Below are positions 11,988-22,325 of a stretch of 64,000 nt of DNA, one piece after another; the first letter of the stretch is position 1; the number at the start of each line of letters is the position of its first letter. Under the pieces are notes generated by a model. That model did not search any database and had not been told where the DNA came from. It worked only from the letters and a program-made list of their open reading frames with translations. A program made the position numbers and the translations under genes. Origin of the DNA: Gentiana macrophylla (Eukaryota; Streptophyta; Magnoliopsida; Gentianales; Gentianaceae); contig CM047807.1 of assembly GCA_026214975.1 (NCBI GenBank), forward strand, positions 67,063,824 through 67,127,823, read 5' to 3'.

Positions 11988-12021
11988 TCGGTCGACCGAA
12001 TGAAGTGGATCGGTCGATTGA
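11988..12021 (-). repeat. TCGGTCGACCGA motifs upstream of TATA in LTR D
   Basis: A perfect palindrome TCGGTCGACCGA (11988-11999) and TCGGTCGATTGA (12010-12021), again 22 bp apart, about 90-130 bp upstream of the TATA box on the minus strand. Confidence 0.75.
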
Positions 12022-12780
12022 GCCTCCTTTTGCACATGTTAAACGCGTTTCTTGTCTAACTTGTTTCCCAGCTGCATTCTTTTCGTCTTTGATCGATTTT
12101 CTAACTTATCCCCTTGATTAATGCTCCGATTTTCTTCCTTATTATCTTGAGATTCACCGATTGAATGACATTCATCCTCCCGATTTATCATGATCTATAA
12201 AATCAGCATTTATCGCACAATAAATTGGTCTTTAATAATAAAAGCATTTAAATACCATAAATCATATTAATAATCACTTAACATTAAATAATAAATATTA
12301 ACAAGTGATTTAATATGAAATATATATAATTAACTCCGATTTAAGGTTAGAATTGATTGCATAAATAGGTACATTTTAACCGTCATCAAGGCGCAGACTG
12401 ATGACGGTCAAATTATATCTGTAAAAGTCATCAACGTAGACCTTAAATCGAGATTAATAATATATATTTTATATTAAATCACATGTTTATTCGGATTATT
12501 TAATGTTATGTGATTTATATTATATAATTTGGTATTTATCCATTTATATAATTTAGTATTTATCCGTTTTTATTTAAATATGATTTATTTTGGGATAAAT
12601 ATTTATTTTGTAGATTGAGATAATTTATGGAGGATAAATGCAAATGGAAGAATTAAATTACAAGATAAATCCAAGAAAATCCGGATGCATAGAAGATAAA
12701 GATCGGATAAGCATGACAAGAGCAAGCAAGCCAATCCGAAACTTGAGAGCACACATGCGGCGGCCCTTTCACACGCATAA

Positions 12781-12793
12781 GGGGGGGGGGGGG
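12781..12793 (+). repeat. G-run in 5' LTR of C
   Basis: About 13 consecutive G; the 3' LTR has GCGGGGGCGC at the same place (about 36158). Homopolymer expansion or a base-calling artefact. Confidence 0.7.
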
Positions 12794-12879
12794 CGCATCT
12801 TATTTTCTTGAGATCGGCCGGGAGTTATCTCTATTTATTTTGATATTTTGAAGTATATCTCTTAATTAGTTTGAACCCC

Positions 12880-12889
12880 TATAAATAAA
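12880..12889 (+). promoter_or_regulatory. TATA box in 5' LTR of C
   Basis: TATAAATAAA after CCCC, conserved in the 3' LTR at 36249-36258. Confidence 0.6.
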
Positions 12890-13555
12890 GGCATGCATTT
12901 CACACCATATACACTTTAGAATACAAATTCACAACATTGTTTTTATTTTCAATATATGTTTTCTTTATTTTATGTTCGTTCATTACGGAGTCGTTAGAAT
13001 CGCCGGTTAGAGATCGTATCGAGGAGTGGGAATCACACTCGTCTTTGAGGGTAATGTCTACTCTATTATGCAATCTTTATTCGTAGATCTAATTTATTTC
13101 GTGATGGAGTAGTCATTTTGTGTATTGATTTCGTGATGTAGTTAATTTACGAACCCATGTTTATGTAGATCTGAGACGTAAAAGACGTTTCACGAACAAA
13201 TCTGGTTCAGATCTGAGCATGCTGGGAGCGAGCCTATGTCTCATTGGTAGCAAGATCTGTGATGTTCTTGATTTGTCTGTGAACGGCTTCGACTACGTCA
13301 GGTTCTCTGCTTTGTAATTCAAGCGAGTAATTAAACCAAATCAACTTAATTATTTGTCATCGTAATTTAACATGAGACCTAAAAAGTGATTGTTACTTAG
13401 GACAAAGATTGAATCGGTGTAAGAAGTATGCCTAACCATAAGAATGTTGCTTAGATGAGGTTACGGTTTATACCGACATCCCTAGTTTCGTAATTGTGTC
13501 AGAAGTTATATGAGATGGAGACTAAAAATGTGAAGTCACGTAATGGAGACACGAT

Positions 13556-13584
13556 GATCTAGATGGCCTACCCGGAGCTAGATC
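13556..13584 (+). other. U5 stem-loop, 5' LTR of C
   Basis: GATCTAG pairs with CTAGATC around a 15-nt loop; equivalents occur in B and D. Confidence 0.6.
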
Positions 13585-13983
13585 TATTTTAGAGGATGAC
13601 TCCCGTAGTCAGAATAATTAATCTCAAATGTCTTGTTTTGTCTCGTCGTCAATCTACATAGCATGTGGGAGTAATTACTACTAGCGTTATCAATACCGTT
13701 TGTTAATCATTTATAAAACCTATAAAAATAAGTGTTTTAGTGTCGTTGTGTCTTTTGTTGGTTTTGTGTTTCTATTGTGTCAATTTTAATTCTACGTTAT
13801 TTGTTGGTCGTAGACCGCCTTTAATTTGCTTTTTAATTTAATAATTCGTATTTCGTTTAAGCCGAGTCTCTGTGGGATCGACCTCGAATCTATCTAACTA
13901 TACTACGATTGAACCTAGTTCTCTTGCTAGTGTGTTATTTAGGTATCGAGTATTTTTATTACTTGGACCGTGCATCAAGTTTT

Positions 13984-14001
13984 TGGCGCCGTTGCCGGGG
14001 A
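13984..14001 (+). other. Primer binding site of element C (tRNA-Asp)
   Basis: TGGCGCCGTTGCCGGGGA is an exact 18-nt complement of the 3' end of plant tRNA-Asp(GUC), 6 bp after the LTR. Confidence 0.93.
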
Positions 14002-14160
14002 CTCGTGTCATTTAATCAAATATAGCTTATTTTATTAAAAGTAAATTCGTAAATATTGTGAATAGAGTTTATTTAGTTTCATTTTTATCACTTAGTCTAG
14101 TTAAAGGCCTAGCCTTTTAAGTTTTTTTTTATTGTTGTATTGTTTTTTGTTATTTTATAG

Positions 14161-15798
14161 TACGCTACTCGGAAATCGAAAGAACCGCTTGAGCCATATA
14201 ATCCTGAAATAGAGAAATTTGCAAGGCGAAATAGAAAGTTAGCTAGAGAACTGGCTAAGCAATGAGAAGAGGATCCAAATCCTGAGGCAAGCGAACACGA
14301 ATCAGAAGAAGGACATACAACCGATCATTCTGAGCATTCTGAATCTGAGGCAGAAATGGAAGGCATTCCGATCAATCCGAACCAGGTATTTAATCCTGAA
14401 GTCGTTAATAATGCCAATAATGTTAATAATGCGAATAATGGAAATGAAGCCGCGAGGCGCACTTTACAAAGTTATGCAACACCCACTATTGAGAAATTCA
14501 TTCCCGCTATCGTAGCACCACAAAATGCTGCGGAAGTCTATCACCCTAGGCCTAATGTAATTCAAATGGTGACCAACTATTCCACTTTTCATGGAGTCCA
14601 AAACGAGGATCCTGGTTTTCACGTGACAAATTTCTTGGAAATCGTTAGCACTTGTGAAACAGAATTAATCCCGGAGGGAACATTAAATCTTAAGCTTTTC
14701 CCTTTCACTTTGAAAGATAAAGCTAAGAAATGGCTTCTCTCTTTAGAGGCTGGATCTATCACTACTTGGGAACAATTGTTGCAAAAATTCATGAATAAGT
14801 ATTTTCCCTTAGGAAAAACCTTTAAGTTACGCCAAGACATCTTAGGATTTAAGCTACAACCTGAGGAGAGTTTTGATCAAGCTTGGGAGCGTTTTAAGGA
14901 AGCTATGAGGAAATGTCCTCATTATGATATCTCTCTTTGGCTTTTAATGCAAAATTTTTACCATGGATTGAGAGAGACTGAGAAAATTAGAGTACACGCC
15001 TCTAGCAATGGAGCATTTGTTCTTTTATCTCCTGAGGAGGCACAAGGAAAGATGGAGCAAATAGCGATGAATAGTCAGTGGGGAGGCAATGACATAGCTA
15101 CTGTAAAGATGGCCGCTGACATATTTGAGGATAGTGCATCTACCAAAATCTTAGAACAACTGTCTGTTATCAACAATAAGGTAGATGGAATGCAAGAGAG
15201 GATGGCAAGAGTAGAGAAAGGGACTGTAATCGAAGTGACCCCTCAAGGTGAGAATGCTGGTACTGAAGAAGCAAACTATATTGGGGGATCAGGAAATCAA
15301 TGGGGAGGATATAAGCCTAATCATAAACACCCTGGATTCCGATATAGTGACCCTAATGGAGGAAATGGGCCTAAACCGCCTACTACTTATGTACCACAGC
15401 AAACTAAAACTTTTGGTTGGGAAGCTGCGATAGAAAAACTGAGTAATGTCGTCACTGACAATATGGGACAACTTTCAAAATCAATGGCTGATTTAGCCAC
15501 TAACTTTAGCCAATATTGTCAGAAGACCGATGCTAAGGTGACCAATCAAGAAGCCATAGTCCAGAATCTCACTCACCAAATAGGACAACAAGCTGAGCAA
15601 GTCTCAACTAGACCTCATGGAGGATTGCCAAGCAACACTAATAAAAACCCTAAGGATTTGAATGCGATCATGACTAGAAGTGGGAAAGATGTAACTCCAC
15701 CATCTTTGAAAGAAAAAGAGAAATCCGTAGAAAGTAAGGATGGTGAGCCAAGCAAGGAAGCAAATACCTCTGGAACTCCACCTGAGCAAGAAACCTAA
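14161..15798 (+). pseudogene. gag: Gag of element C, interrupted by stops
   Basis: Structural protein that forms the retrotransposon particle. The frame opens at 14161 and reads an acidic/basic N-terminus to a TGA at 14263-14265, where element D has a Gly codon. It is then open from 14266 (first Met 14356) to a TAA at 15796-15798. The capsid-type domain (about 14580-15000) has the Athila-like pattern FHGV..EDP..H...FLEI, LFPFTLKDKAKKWL and RFKEAMRKCPHYD. A later segment (15430-15600) is coiled-coil-like, and the end holds the NAIMTRSGK motif. No CCHC zinc knuckle is visible. The frame continues without shift into protease after the TAA, so gag and pol were one reading frame. Confidence 0.88.
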
Positions 15799-17298
15799 AA
15801 GGAACCTGCTGGCCCTAGAGTTGAGCTTTATAATAATAAGTATCCTATTTTCACTGATGTCGATCCTTCAACCTTACCTTATCCTCCACGCAAATTGATG
15901 CCTAAGGTTGATGACAAGAGGTATAAGAAGTTCATTGAAATCTTTAGAAAGCTACACATGAATATACCTCTAGTCGATGCAATGGCCGAGATGCCTGAGT
16001 ACACAAAGTTCTTAAAAGAAGCTGTCTCTACTAAGAGGAAACTCCGAGATTTAGAGACTATTTGCCTAAATGAGGAGTGCTCAGCCATTCTTCAACATAA
16101 GTTACCCGCTAAATGCAAGGATCGGGGAAGTTTTCTCATTCCCTGCACCATAGGTAACGTATGTTTGAACAAAGCCTTGTGTGATCTAGGAGCGAGTGTG
16201 AATCTGATGCCTCTATCCATTTTTCAAAAGCTAGGTATGAAAGACCTTAAAAAGACTTCAATTACTTTGCAATTAGCTGATCGTTCGGTTAAGGAACCTT
16301 GTGTAGTGGTTAAGGATGTGCTAGTAAGAGTTGAGAAGTTTGTGTTTCATGTCGACTTTGTTGTGCTAGATATGGAAGCTAACTACGAAGTGCCCCTAAT
16401 CTTGGAAAGACCTTTTATGGCCACTAGTAGGACGCTTATCGATGTTTACAAAGGAGAGTTAGTGTTAAGAGTTAATGGAGATGAAATAGCATTCAACGTG
16501 CTTGACACTATGAAGACACCTGATGATGAAGAGGATGCATGTTTCATGCTGGACCCTGTTGACAAGCTTGTCAATGACTTTCAACAATATGAGGATATTA
16601 AGGATTTCCTCGAGGCTACCCAAGAGTTAGAAGATGAAGTGCCATATGAGAAGAGCGAAGAAGAGAAAATGATATGGCATGGATGTAGTAGAGGAACCCC
16701 TGGACATGTTGAGGAGATAAAGTCTACCGAGGTTGAAAAGTACTACCACAGACCAACGTGGCATAAGTACTTTGAACTTAAGCTAACCGGACAAAAGTTA
16801 AAGACCTCGTTAGAAGAACCACCTACCAATCTGACATTGAAGCCTCTGCCTGCACATTTGAAGTATGTATTTCTTCAAGATGAGGCCTTGCCGCTTATCA
16901 TTTCTTCTGCCTTGACTGAAATACAAGAAGAAAAGCTGATGAGAGTGTTGAGAGAGTATCGCGGAGCATTTGGATGGACTATAGCTGACATCAAAGGCAT
17001 TAGTCCGAGCGTTTGCATGCATAAAATCTCCGTTGATCCTGTAAAGAAAGCGGTTGTACAACCCCAAAGAATGTTGACTCCATAATTGAAGGACGTGATT
17101 AGGGACGAAATTATTAAGATGTTAGAAATGGGGATCATCTTCCCTATCTCTGATAGTGAATGGGTTAGCCCGATCCATGTGGTTCCGAAGAAGGGGGGTT
17201 TTACGGTACAAGGCAATGAGTTAAACGAGTTAATTCCTGTTAGACTCATTACTGGTCATAGAGTATGCATTGACTTTAGGAAGCTGAATGATGCTACT
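15799..17298 (+). pseudogene. pol: Protease and start of reverse transcriptase of element C
   Basis: In frame with gag. The aspartic protease has LCDLGASVNLMPLS (about 16182-16220) with the catalytic Asp and the Gly-Ala-Ser of the flap-type site, and later VPLILERPFMA, where most relatives have LGRPF (the Gly is replaced by Glu). RT starts about 16800 (SLEEPPTNLTLKPLP...FGWTIADIKGISPS). A TAA at 17083-17085 interrupts the conserved QRMLTP/LKDVIRDEI segment. The sequence continues through GIIFPISDSEWVSPIHVVPKKGG and CIDFRKLNDAT up to the target site of element E at 17294-17298. Confidence 0.88.
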
Positions 17299-17648
17299 TG
17301 TAAAGGGTGAATTTATACGATCTATAACGCTATATGTTATGCTGATTTCCCTCATTTTGGTATGAATTTGTATAAGAAACAAGTGTTTAATGGATTTATT
17401 GAGCGAATGATACTTTGAAAGAGTTAATCGGAAAATAGGTTGATTTATGTGATTTAATTGTGATTTTTATGATTATTTGAGCGTTATTACATTTTGCGAT
17501 GTTTCTATGTGTGTAGATACATGTTTGAAGCTCAAAAGATGATCACAAGTTGATTAAAGTTCGAGTTAATTAATGATGGAAAGATAATGAAGGAATTGGA
17601 TATGATAAAAGAGATAGAGATGAAGGAATCTAGATAAAGTCGATCCTG

Positions 17649-17865
17649 GTGGCGTCCATCAGCCTGAACTAGCGTCCAGAGTGGACGGGCGTTTGACATT
17701 CCAGACGAGCGTTCGGGAGGAGCTTTTACATTCAGGATGATCATATTTTTCCTGGACGAGCGTCCAATTTAAAGTAAGGACGGTAAATCGATCGGCTTCG
17801 GCCCGACTCGAAGAAGATTACACCGAGTGGGCGGCGTTTACCTATTCGGACGGGCGTCCGGCCGC
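17649..17865 (+). repeat. GGACG-NN-CGTCC motif array upstream of TATA, 5' LTR of E
   Basis: At least six copies or half-copies, including TGGACGAGCGTCCA (17753-17766, perfect inverted repeat), GGACGGGCGTCC (17848-17859), TGGACGGGCGT (near 17682) and GACGAGCGTTC (near 17704). It ends about 30 bp before the TATA box. Confidence 0.75.
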
Positions 17866-17892
17866 CGACTTAGTGAAACCGACCTAGTTTTC

Positions 17893-17900
17893 TATATAAA
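17893..17900 (+). promoter_or_regulatory. TATA box in 5' LTR of E
   Basis: TATATAAA directly after the motif array; the 3' LTR has TATATAAG at 30863-30870. Confidence 0.65.
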
Positions 17901-18868
17901 GCGTGTGTTTTCTCCCCAATATCATCATATATTCAAACCCTAAACCCAAAGGCGGCCAAGCTGCGTTTTCCTTTAGTTTTTATTGTTTTTACTCAAATAT
18001 TTTAATGCACTTTTACTCAAACAATTCGATATTGAAGAGGATGCTAAGAGGTTAGGCCTCTATTGAACAAGCGTTGTGAAGCCGTCCGATTCAACTATTA
18101 AGTTTCTTTTCGTGATTATTTTGTGAGTATCTATTACGAGTTGTTCCTTTATCATGCTTTATCTTTGTTTTATTGCAAATTTATGTCGAAAGATGCTTGC
18201 TCTATTGATCGTTTAATTGATGAGAATCATGTTAGGCGTTAGATCACCACGATAAAGGATAGATATTTGATCTAATTAACGAGAGTTATTAGGTTAGATT
18301 TCTAGGTTAGGAATTGAGAGATTTCACACCTTGAATTGAGAGCGTTAATCTTTAGATCGAAAGATACATATTAATAGACGAACTTGCCTAAGAAATTAGG
18401 GTTCATACCTTTGAATAGGTGAATCACAACTTGACTAGTAATCACGAGATAATCTGAATTGAAATTGAACGTTGATAGGATAGGTGGATCAATTGCTTGG
18501 TCGTTTCGTAAATTATTGATTTTAAACTTTTTGAATCTGAATTGCTTAGCTTGGTTAATTTTCTGTTGCATGCTTAGATTAGTTTAGTTTAAATTGGTTC
18601 GCAGCCCGTATCCTTCCTGGCTTTAGATCATCTCTTCTGTCCAGTTTTACGTTTTAGTTAAAATTTATTTTCAGTTTCGTTTAGTTTTATCCGCTGTTTA
18701 GTTTAGTAATCGTGACATAGGTTAGTTAGATAAAAACTAGAAATCACAATCGTTTAGTTCCCCGTAAGATCGACCCGGCATTAACCGCTATTACTACGAT
18801 CCTTATACTTGAGGTTAACCGGATTATTACTTGTTTATTTTGTGTTGATAAAATCCGTGACAAGTTTT

Positions 18869-18886
18869 TGGCGCCGTTGCCGGGGA
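18869..18886 (+). other. Primer binding site of element E (tRNA-Asp)
   Basis: TGGCGCCGTTGCCGGGGA, an exact 18-nt match to the tRNA-Asp 3' end complement, 6 bp after the LTR. Confidence 0.93.
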
Positions 18887-19172
18887 ACCGGACGGTTGTC
18901 TAGTTTTTGTTTTTCTTCGTTTTTCTGTGTTATTTTTGTTGTCCTGTTTTTAATTCGTTTTAATTTCTGTTTTAATTGATAAGCGTTTAGGTAATTAGTT
19001 AATTAGGGTTTTAGCTTAGGATTTAAGGTTTTACGGTGATTAGCTCTCCCACTATCCCTTCTCTCTGTTTCATTCGATTCTTTTGTACCCCCAACCCTTA
19101 CGTTATTTTACGCAATTTTTTTCACCGCTACGTTTCTACTTTTCCCGCTATCAAGCGGGCGTGCAGGATATT

Positions 19173-19352
19173 GGGCGCCCGTCTGTACTGAAAATTATCA
19201 ACTCGATCTGTTTTATTCACTTAGACGAAGCGTCCATAAGATTTGGGCGCCCGTCCAAATATTCCCACTTGCAGGGCAGCGTTTGGACCATTAAGCGCCC
19301 GTCCAGTCCAAACTTCACCCGGACGCCCGTCCAAATTATTGGACGTCCGTCC
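19173..19352 (+). repeat. GGGCGCCCGTCC motif array in the leader of E
   Basis: Between PBS and gag: GGGCGCCCGTC (19173-19183), GGGCGCCCGTCC (19245-19256), GCGCCCGTCC (19295-19304), GGACGCCCGTCC (19321-19332) and GGACGTCCGTCC (19341-19352), plus half-sites. Same motif type as in the LTR. It contributes a spurious ORF. Confidence 0.8.
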
Positions 19353-19493
19353 GGCCTTGTTTTCTTCAATAATTTTGTTTCCTTTTCTTCTTTCCCTTTC
19401 TTTTCTTTAGGTTTTTAATCTCTAGTCTAAGCTTTTAAATTTTTCTTTAGTTATTAGTTTTTAGGTTCAACATCTTGAGTAGGGTGTCGGTTT

Positions 19494-21316
19494 ATGCAAA
19501 CTCGAAGTCAGAAAGGACCACTGTTCTTTTCACCTGACCTCGAGCGGACCATAGTCCGACCCAATAAGCGAAGAACCGTTTTGCCGATCCTTACAGTGAA
19601 GGAAGTTTGACCGAGCAAGAAATCGAACAAAATCTAATAAAGGAAATTGAAGACCTCGTAATAATGGCCGCTGAGGATAGACGGACGTTGGCAGACTACG
19701 CCATGCCCGTGCGAATCGCATCAACCCGGGCCGCCGTCTTACCGACCATTCATCGCACAAACTTTCGAACTCAAGCCGGGACTTATCCAGATGATGCAGC
19801 ATGCATCAATTTTTCATGGCTATCAATCAGAGAATCCGCATACTCATTTACACACATTCTTGGAGATATGCGGCACCACACGCATCCAAGGAGTAAATGA
19901 TGATGCTATCAAACTAAAACTTTTTCCATTTTCTTTGAAGGGAGAAGCTAAAGAGTGGTACTCATCTCTCCCCTCTGAATCCATCAATACATGGGCTGAA
20001 CTCGAGAGAGAGTTCTTGAGTCAGTATTTCCCACCTTCAAAGACAGCTCAGTGCTTAAACGAGATATTCACTTTTTATCAGAAAGAAAATGAGTCGTTCT
20101 TTGAGTGTTGGAAGAGATTCAAGTCTCTTCTTAGGAAGTGTCCCCACCATGGCTTGCCGCTGCAAAGGCAAGTCAATACTTTCTTCAGTGGATTGACCGA
20201 GCTTACAAAAGGCATGGTCAATAGTTCATCTGGTGGGGCATTTCTGAAGAAAACGCCTGAAGAGGGATGGGCACTGTTTGAGGACATTGCGAAGTACAAT
20301 TACGCCCCCTCTTATCAAGCAATTCAAGCACCCCCTCCTCCGAAGGTTGAGGAAGTTAACATGCAAAGTTTGATCGCCATGCTACAGAAGCAGATGGCAA
20401 CTTCCCAAGTTCCAAATCCGATGAATCAAACTCCTTCTTTCCCACAGAACCCTCAGGTTCTATACTGTGAAAATTGCTGTCAGACTGGCCACATGAATGG
20501 CCAGTGTCAATTTAATCCCTCTGCACCTTATCAAGTGAATGCTGTCCATGATTATGGACAGTACAATCAAGTCACATGTCAGAATTGTGACGAGTTGGGG
20601 CACACTTCTAAATTCTGTCCTATGAATGGACAGAATGCGGAAGTGAATGCATTCTATGGCCAGAACAATCAAAGGTTCAATCAGTTCCCTGGCCAGAACA
20701 ATTTCCAAAACCAAGGGTTTAATACATCGTCAAATTTCAATCCTAATTGAATTTTAATTGAATCAATTTCAATAGAAACCCCTGGGTTTAATCAGAATCA
20801 AAATTGAATTTTTCCAATCCTACGCAAAAATTCAATCGTAATTGGCCTTCCAATCCAAATTCTCAATTTCAAGGTCGGCCCACCAACAAATTTTTATTCT
20901 TCAAATTCCCAAAACTCTCAAGGCCCTCCCAACCTACCAATCTTGAAGCTAAGTTGGTGGAGCAAAGCAAAAGTATTCAACTTCTAATGAATACGAACAA
21001 GAGCCTGGAGAGGCAAATAGGACAACTGGGTGAGCGGTTAGCTTCCAGACCGTCGAGGTATTTGCCGACTTTACGGAAAAGAATCCAAAAGGCGGTCAAA
21101 GGTTGCTCAGGCCGATATAAGCAACACTCAATGCACCGACCTCGTGCCCACAATGCAATACGTAAAGAGGAGGCCGGTCACGATGAATTTAAGAAGTGGC
21201 ACTCGGTGAGTGGTCCCCTGTCTTCCAGGGAAACCACAGCCCCTCCCGCTTTGATAAAAGGGAGGGAAGTTGAGCAACCACTATCCCTCGTCTGCAGAGC
21301 GTACTCGGGTGGGTGA
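19494..21316 (+). pseudogene. gag: Gag of element E, frameshifted
   Basis: Starts at MQTRSQKGP (19494). At least two shifts break the N-terminal part: near 19575-19600, and near 19761 where one extra T separates HRTNF from the frame that reads ELKPGLIQMMQHAS. From 19791 to 20748 it is open: capsid-like domain with FLEICGTTRI, LFPFSLKGEAKEWYSSLP and RFKSLLRKCPHH. Two CCHC zinc knuckles follow, CENCCQTGHMNGQC (about 20466) and CQNCDELGHTSKFC (about 20579), which would bind RNA. The C-terminal Asn/Gln-rich part and the LEAKLVEQSKSIQLLM coiled coil (20940-21060) follow after further stops and shifts. Element C's gag lacks the knuckles. Confidence 0.85.
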
Positions 21317-21563
21317 TCCCCGAGAGATGAAAAAGTTGAAACACCTCAGGTGGCTGAGCCCCTGAGAAAAGAAGATTCGGTTGAGAGTCGGTGGGTGATC
21401 CACGACCAATAAGACGTCTGAAAAAGTTGTGAGGTGGAAAGATCTGGAAGACAAGGCCGTAAGTGCATCCTCAAAGAAAGTATTTTCCGAGTGACCTTAA
21501 AAGCTTCCATTTCCACCGAGGAAGAGCAACATCCCTCTGAGTGAAGATAAGAAATATGAAAAG

Positions 21564-22325
21564 GTGCTTAACCTTTTGAAAAATACTCAGGTAAATCTGC
21601 CATTATCCGAGGTCTTGGTCGAGATGCCTAAGTATACAAAATTCATGAAGGATGTTGTGTCTTCGAAAAAGAAATTGGCAGGCATGGAAAGGCAAATTGG
21701 TGAGGATTGTTCCTTGATAAATCATCAAGACTTACCAACCAAGAGGGGTGACCCAGGCAAATTTGTGCTCACATTGCAAATGGGAGGCCTAGTCTTCCCG
21801 AACTCCTTATGTGATCTGGGTGCATCCATCAGCTTGATGCCATTGTCTGTTTGCAATCAGCTTGGTTTACAGAGTCTTCTAGAACCCACTACCATGAACT
21901 TGCATTTCGCTGATAGGTCCTCTAATAAAGCTTCAGGGATCCTAAGGGACGTATTAGTTCAAATAGATAGGTTTACCTTTCTAGTTGACTGGTACGTCTT
22001 AGATATTGAGAAAAGTGAAAATGTCCCTTTGATTCTCGGAAGACCTTTTCTATCTACAGCTAGAGCCCTCATCGATTGTGATGGTGGGCATGTCACCATT
22101 CGAGTTGGTGATCAGGAGGTGAGCTATAGTGTTTCAAAATCTATCAATGTACCTTCTGGATCTCCAACCGGCTGTTCCATTGAGGAGACGTCTGATGACT
22201 TCAATGACTTCATGGATAAGCAAGTCTTGGCTGTAGAAGCGGAATATGAGCGATTGATCGATAATCTGAATAGCCATGGTGCGGTTAATCTAGATCGATT
22301 AGCGGTGAATTCGAGGACGAGCTAA
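21564..22325 (+). pseudogene. pol: Protease of element E
   Basis: Aspartic protease domain that would cut the polyprotein. LCDLGASISLMPLS holds the catalytic Asp in the DLGAS form typical of the Athila branch, and VPLILGRPFLSTARALIDC gives the conserved second strand. The upstream part (LPLSEVLVEMPKYTKFMKDVVS) matches the corresponding region of C at 15960-16030. It is open over 250 codons but isolated by frameshifts from gag before it and RT after it. Confidence 0.85.

Larger units (their letters stand above)
10158..12388 (-). mobile_element. Element D: truncated Athila-type Gypsy retrotransposon
   Basis: On the minus strand the element reads LTR (12388 down to 10789), tRNA-Asp PBS, leader and the first codons of gag. 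Similarity to the gag of element C stops near 10158 just after an NNGN-rich stretch. The rest of the element and the 3' LTR are missing. LTR and gag show it is the same family as C but clearly diverged. The target duplication is expected to be AGGCG (12389-12393), with its partner lost. Confidence 0.8.
10789..12388 (-). mobile_element. 5' LTR of element D
   Basis: On the minus strand it runs from TGATGACGG to CTCAATCA, about 1600 bp. It is clearly homologous to the LTRs of C over the first about 150 bp and over the U5 block at 11160-11400. It differs by carrying CpG-rich palindromic motifs upstream of the TATA box and in U5. Confidence 0.85.
12399..13977 (+). mobile_element. 5' LTR of element C
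   Basis: 1579 bp, TGATGACGG to CGTGCATCA. It differs from the 3' LTR by scattered substitutions, an extra 17-18 bp (near 12580-12598, a local duplication), a longer G-run (12781-12793) and a cluster of differences at about 13160-13320. Confidence 0.92.
17299..18862 (+). mobile_element. 5' LTR of element E
   Basis: 1564 bp. The first about 350 bp differ from the 3' LTR at only a handful of positions, while the 17640-17870 stretch differs at many, including small indels. Telo-box-like AAACCCTAAACCC lies shortly after the TATA box (about 17935). Confidence 0.93.

Noticed and set aside
11515..12021. Regular short repeats as a CRISPR-like array
   Set aside because: Plant retrotransposon LTR, repeats only 12 bp with no distinct spacers; not CRISPR.
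12390..12410. D and C as the two LTRs of one rearranged element
   Set aside because: They are in opposite orientation, C has its own matching 3' LTR and CAGAC duplication, and D has its own PBS and gag start.
19083..19418. 111-codon ORF in the leader of E
   Set aside because: Produced by the repeated GGGCGCCCGTCC array between PBS and gag; repetitive and not protein-like.
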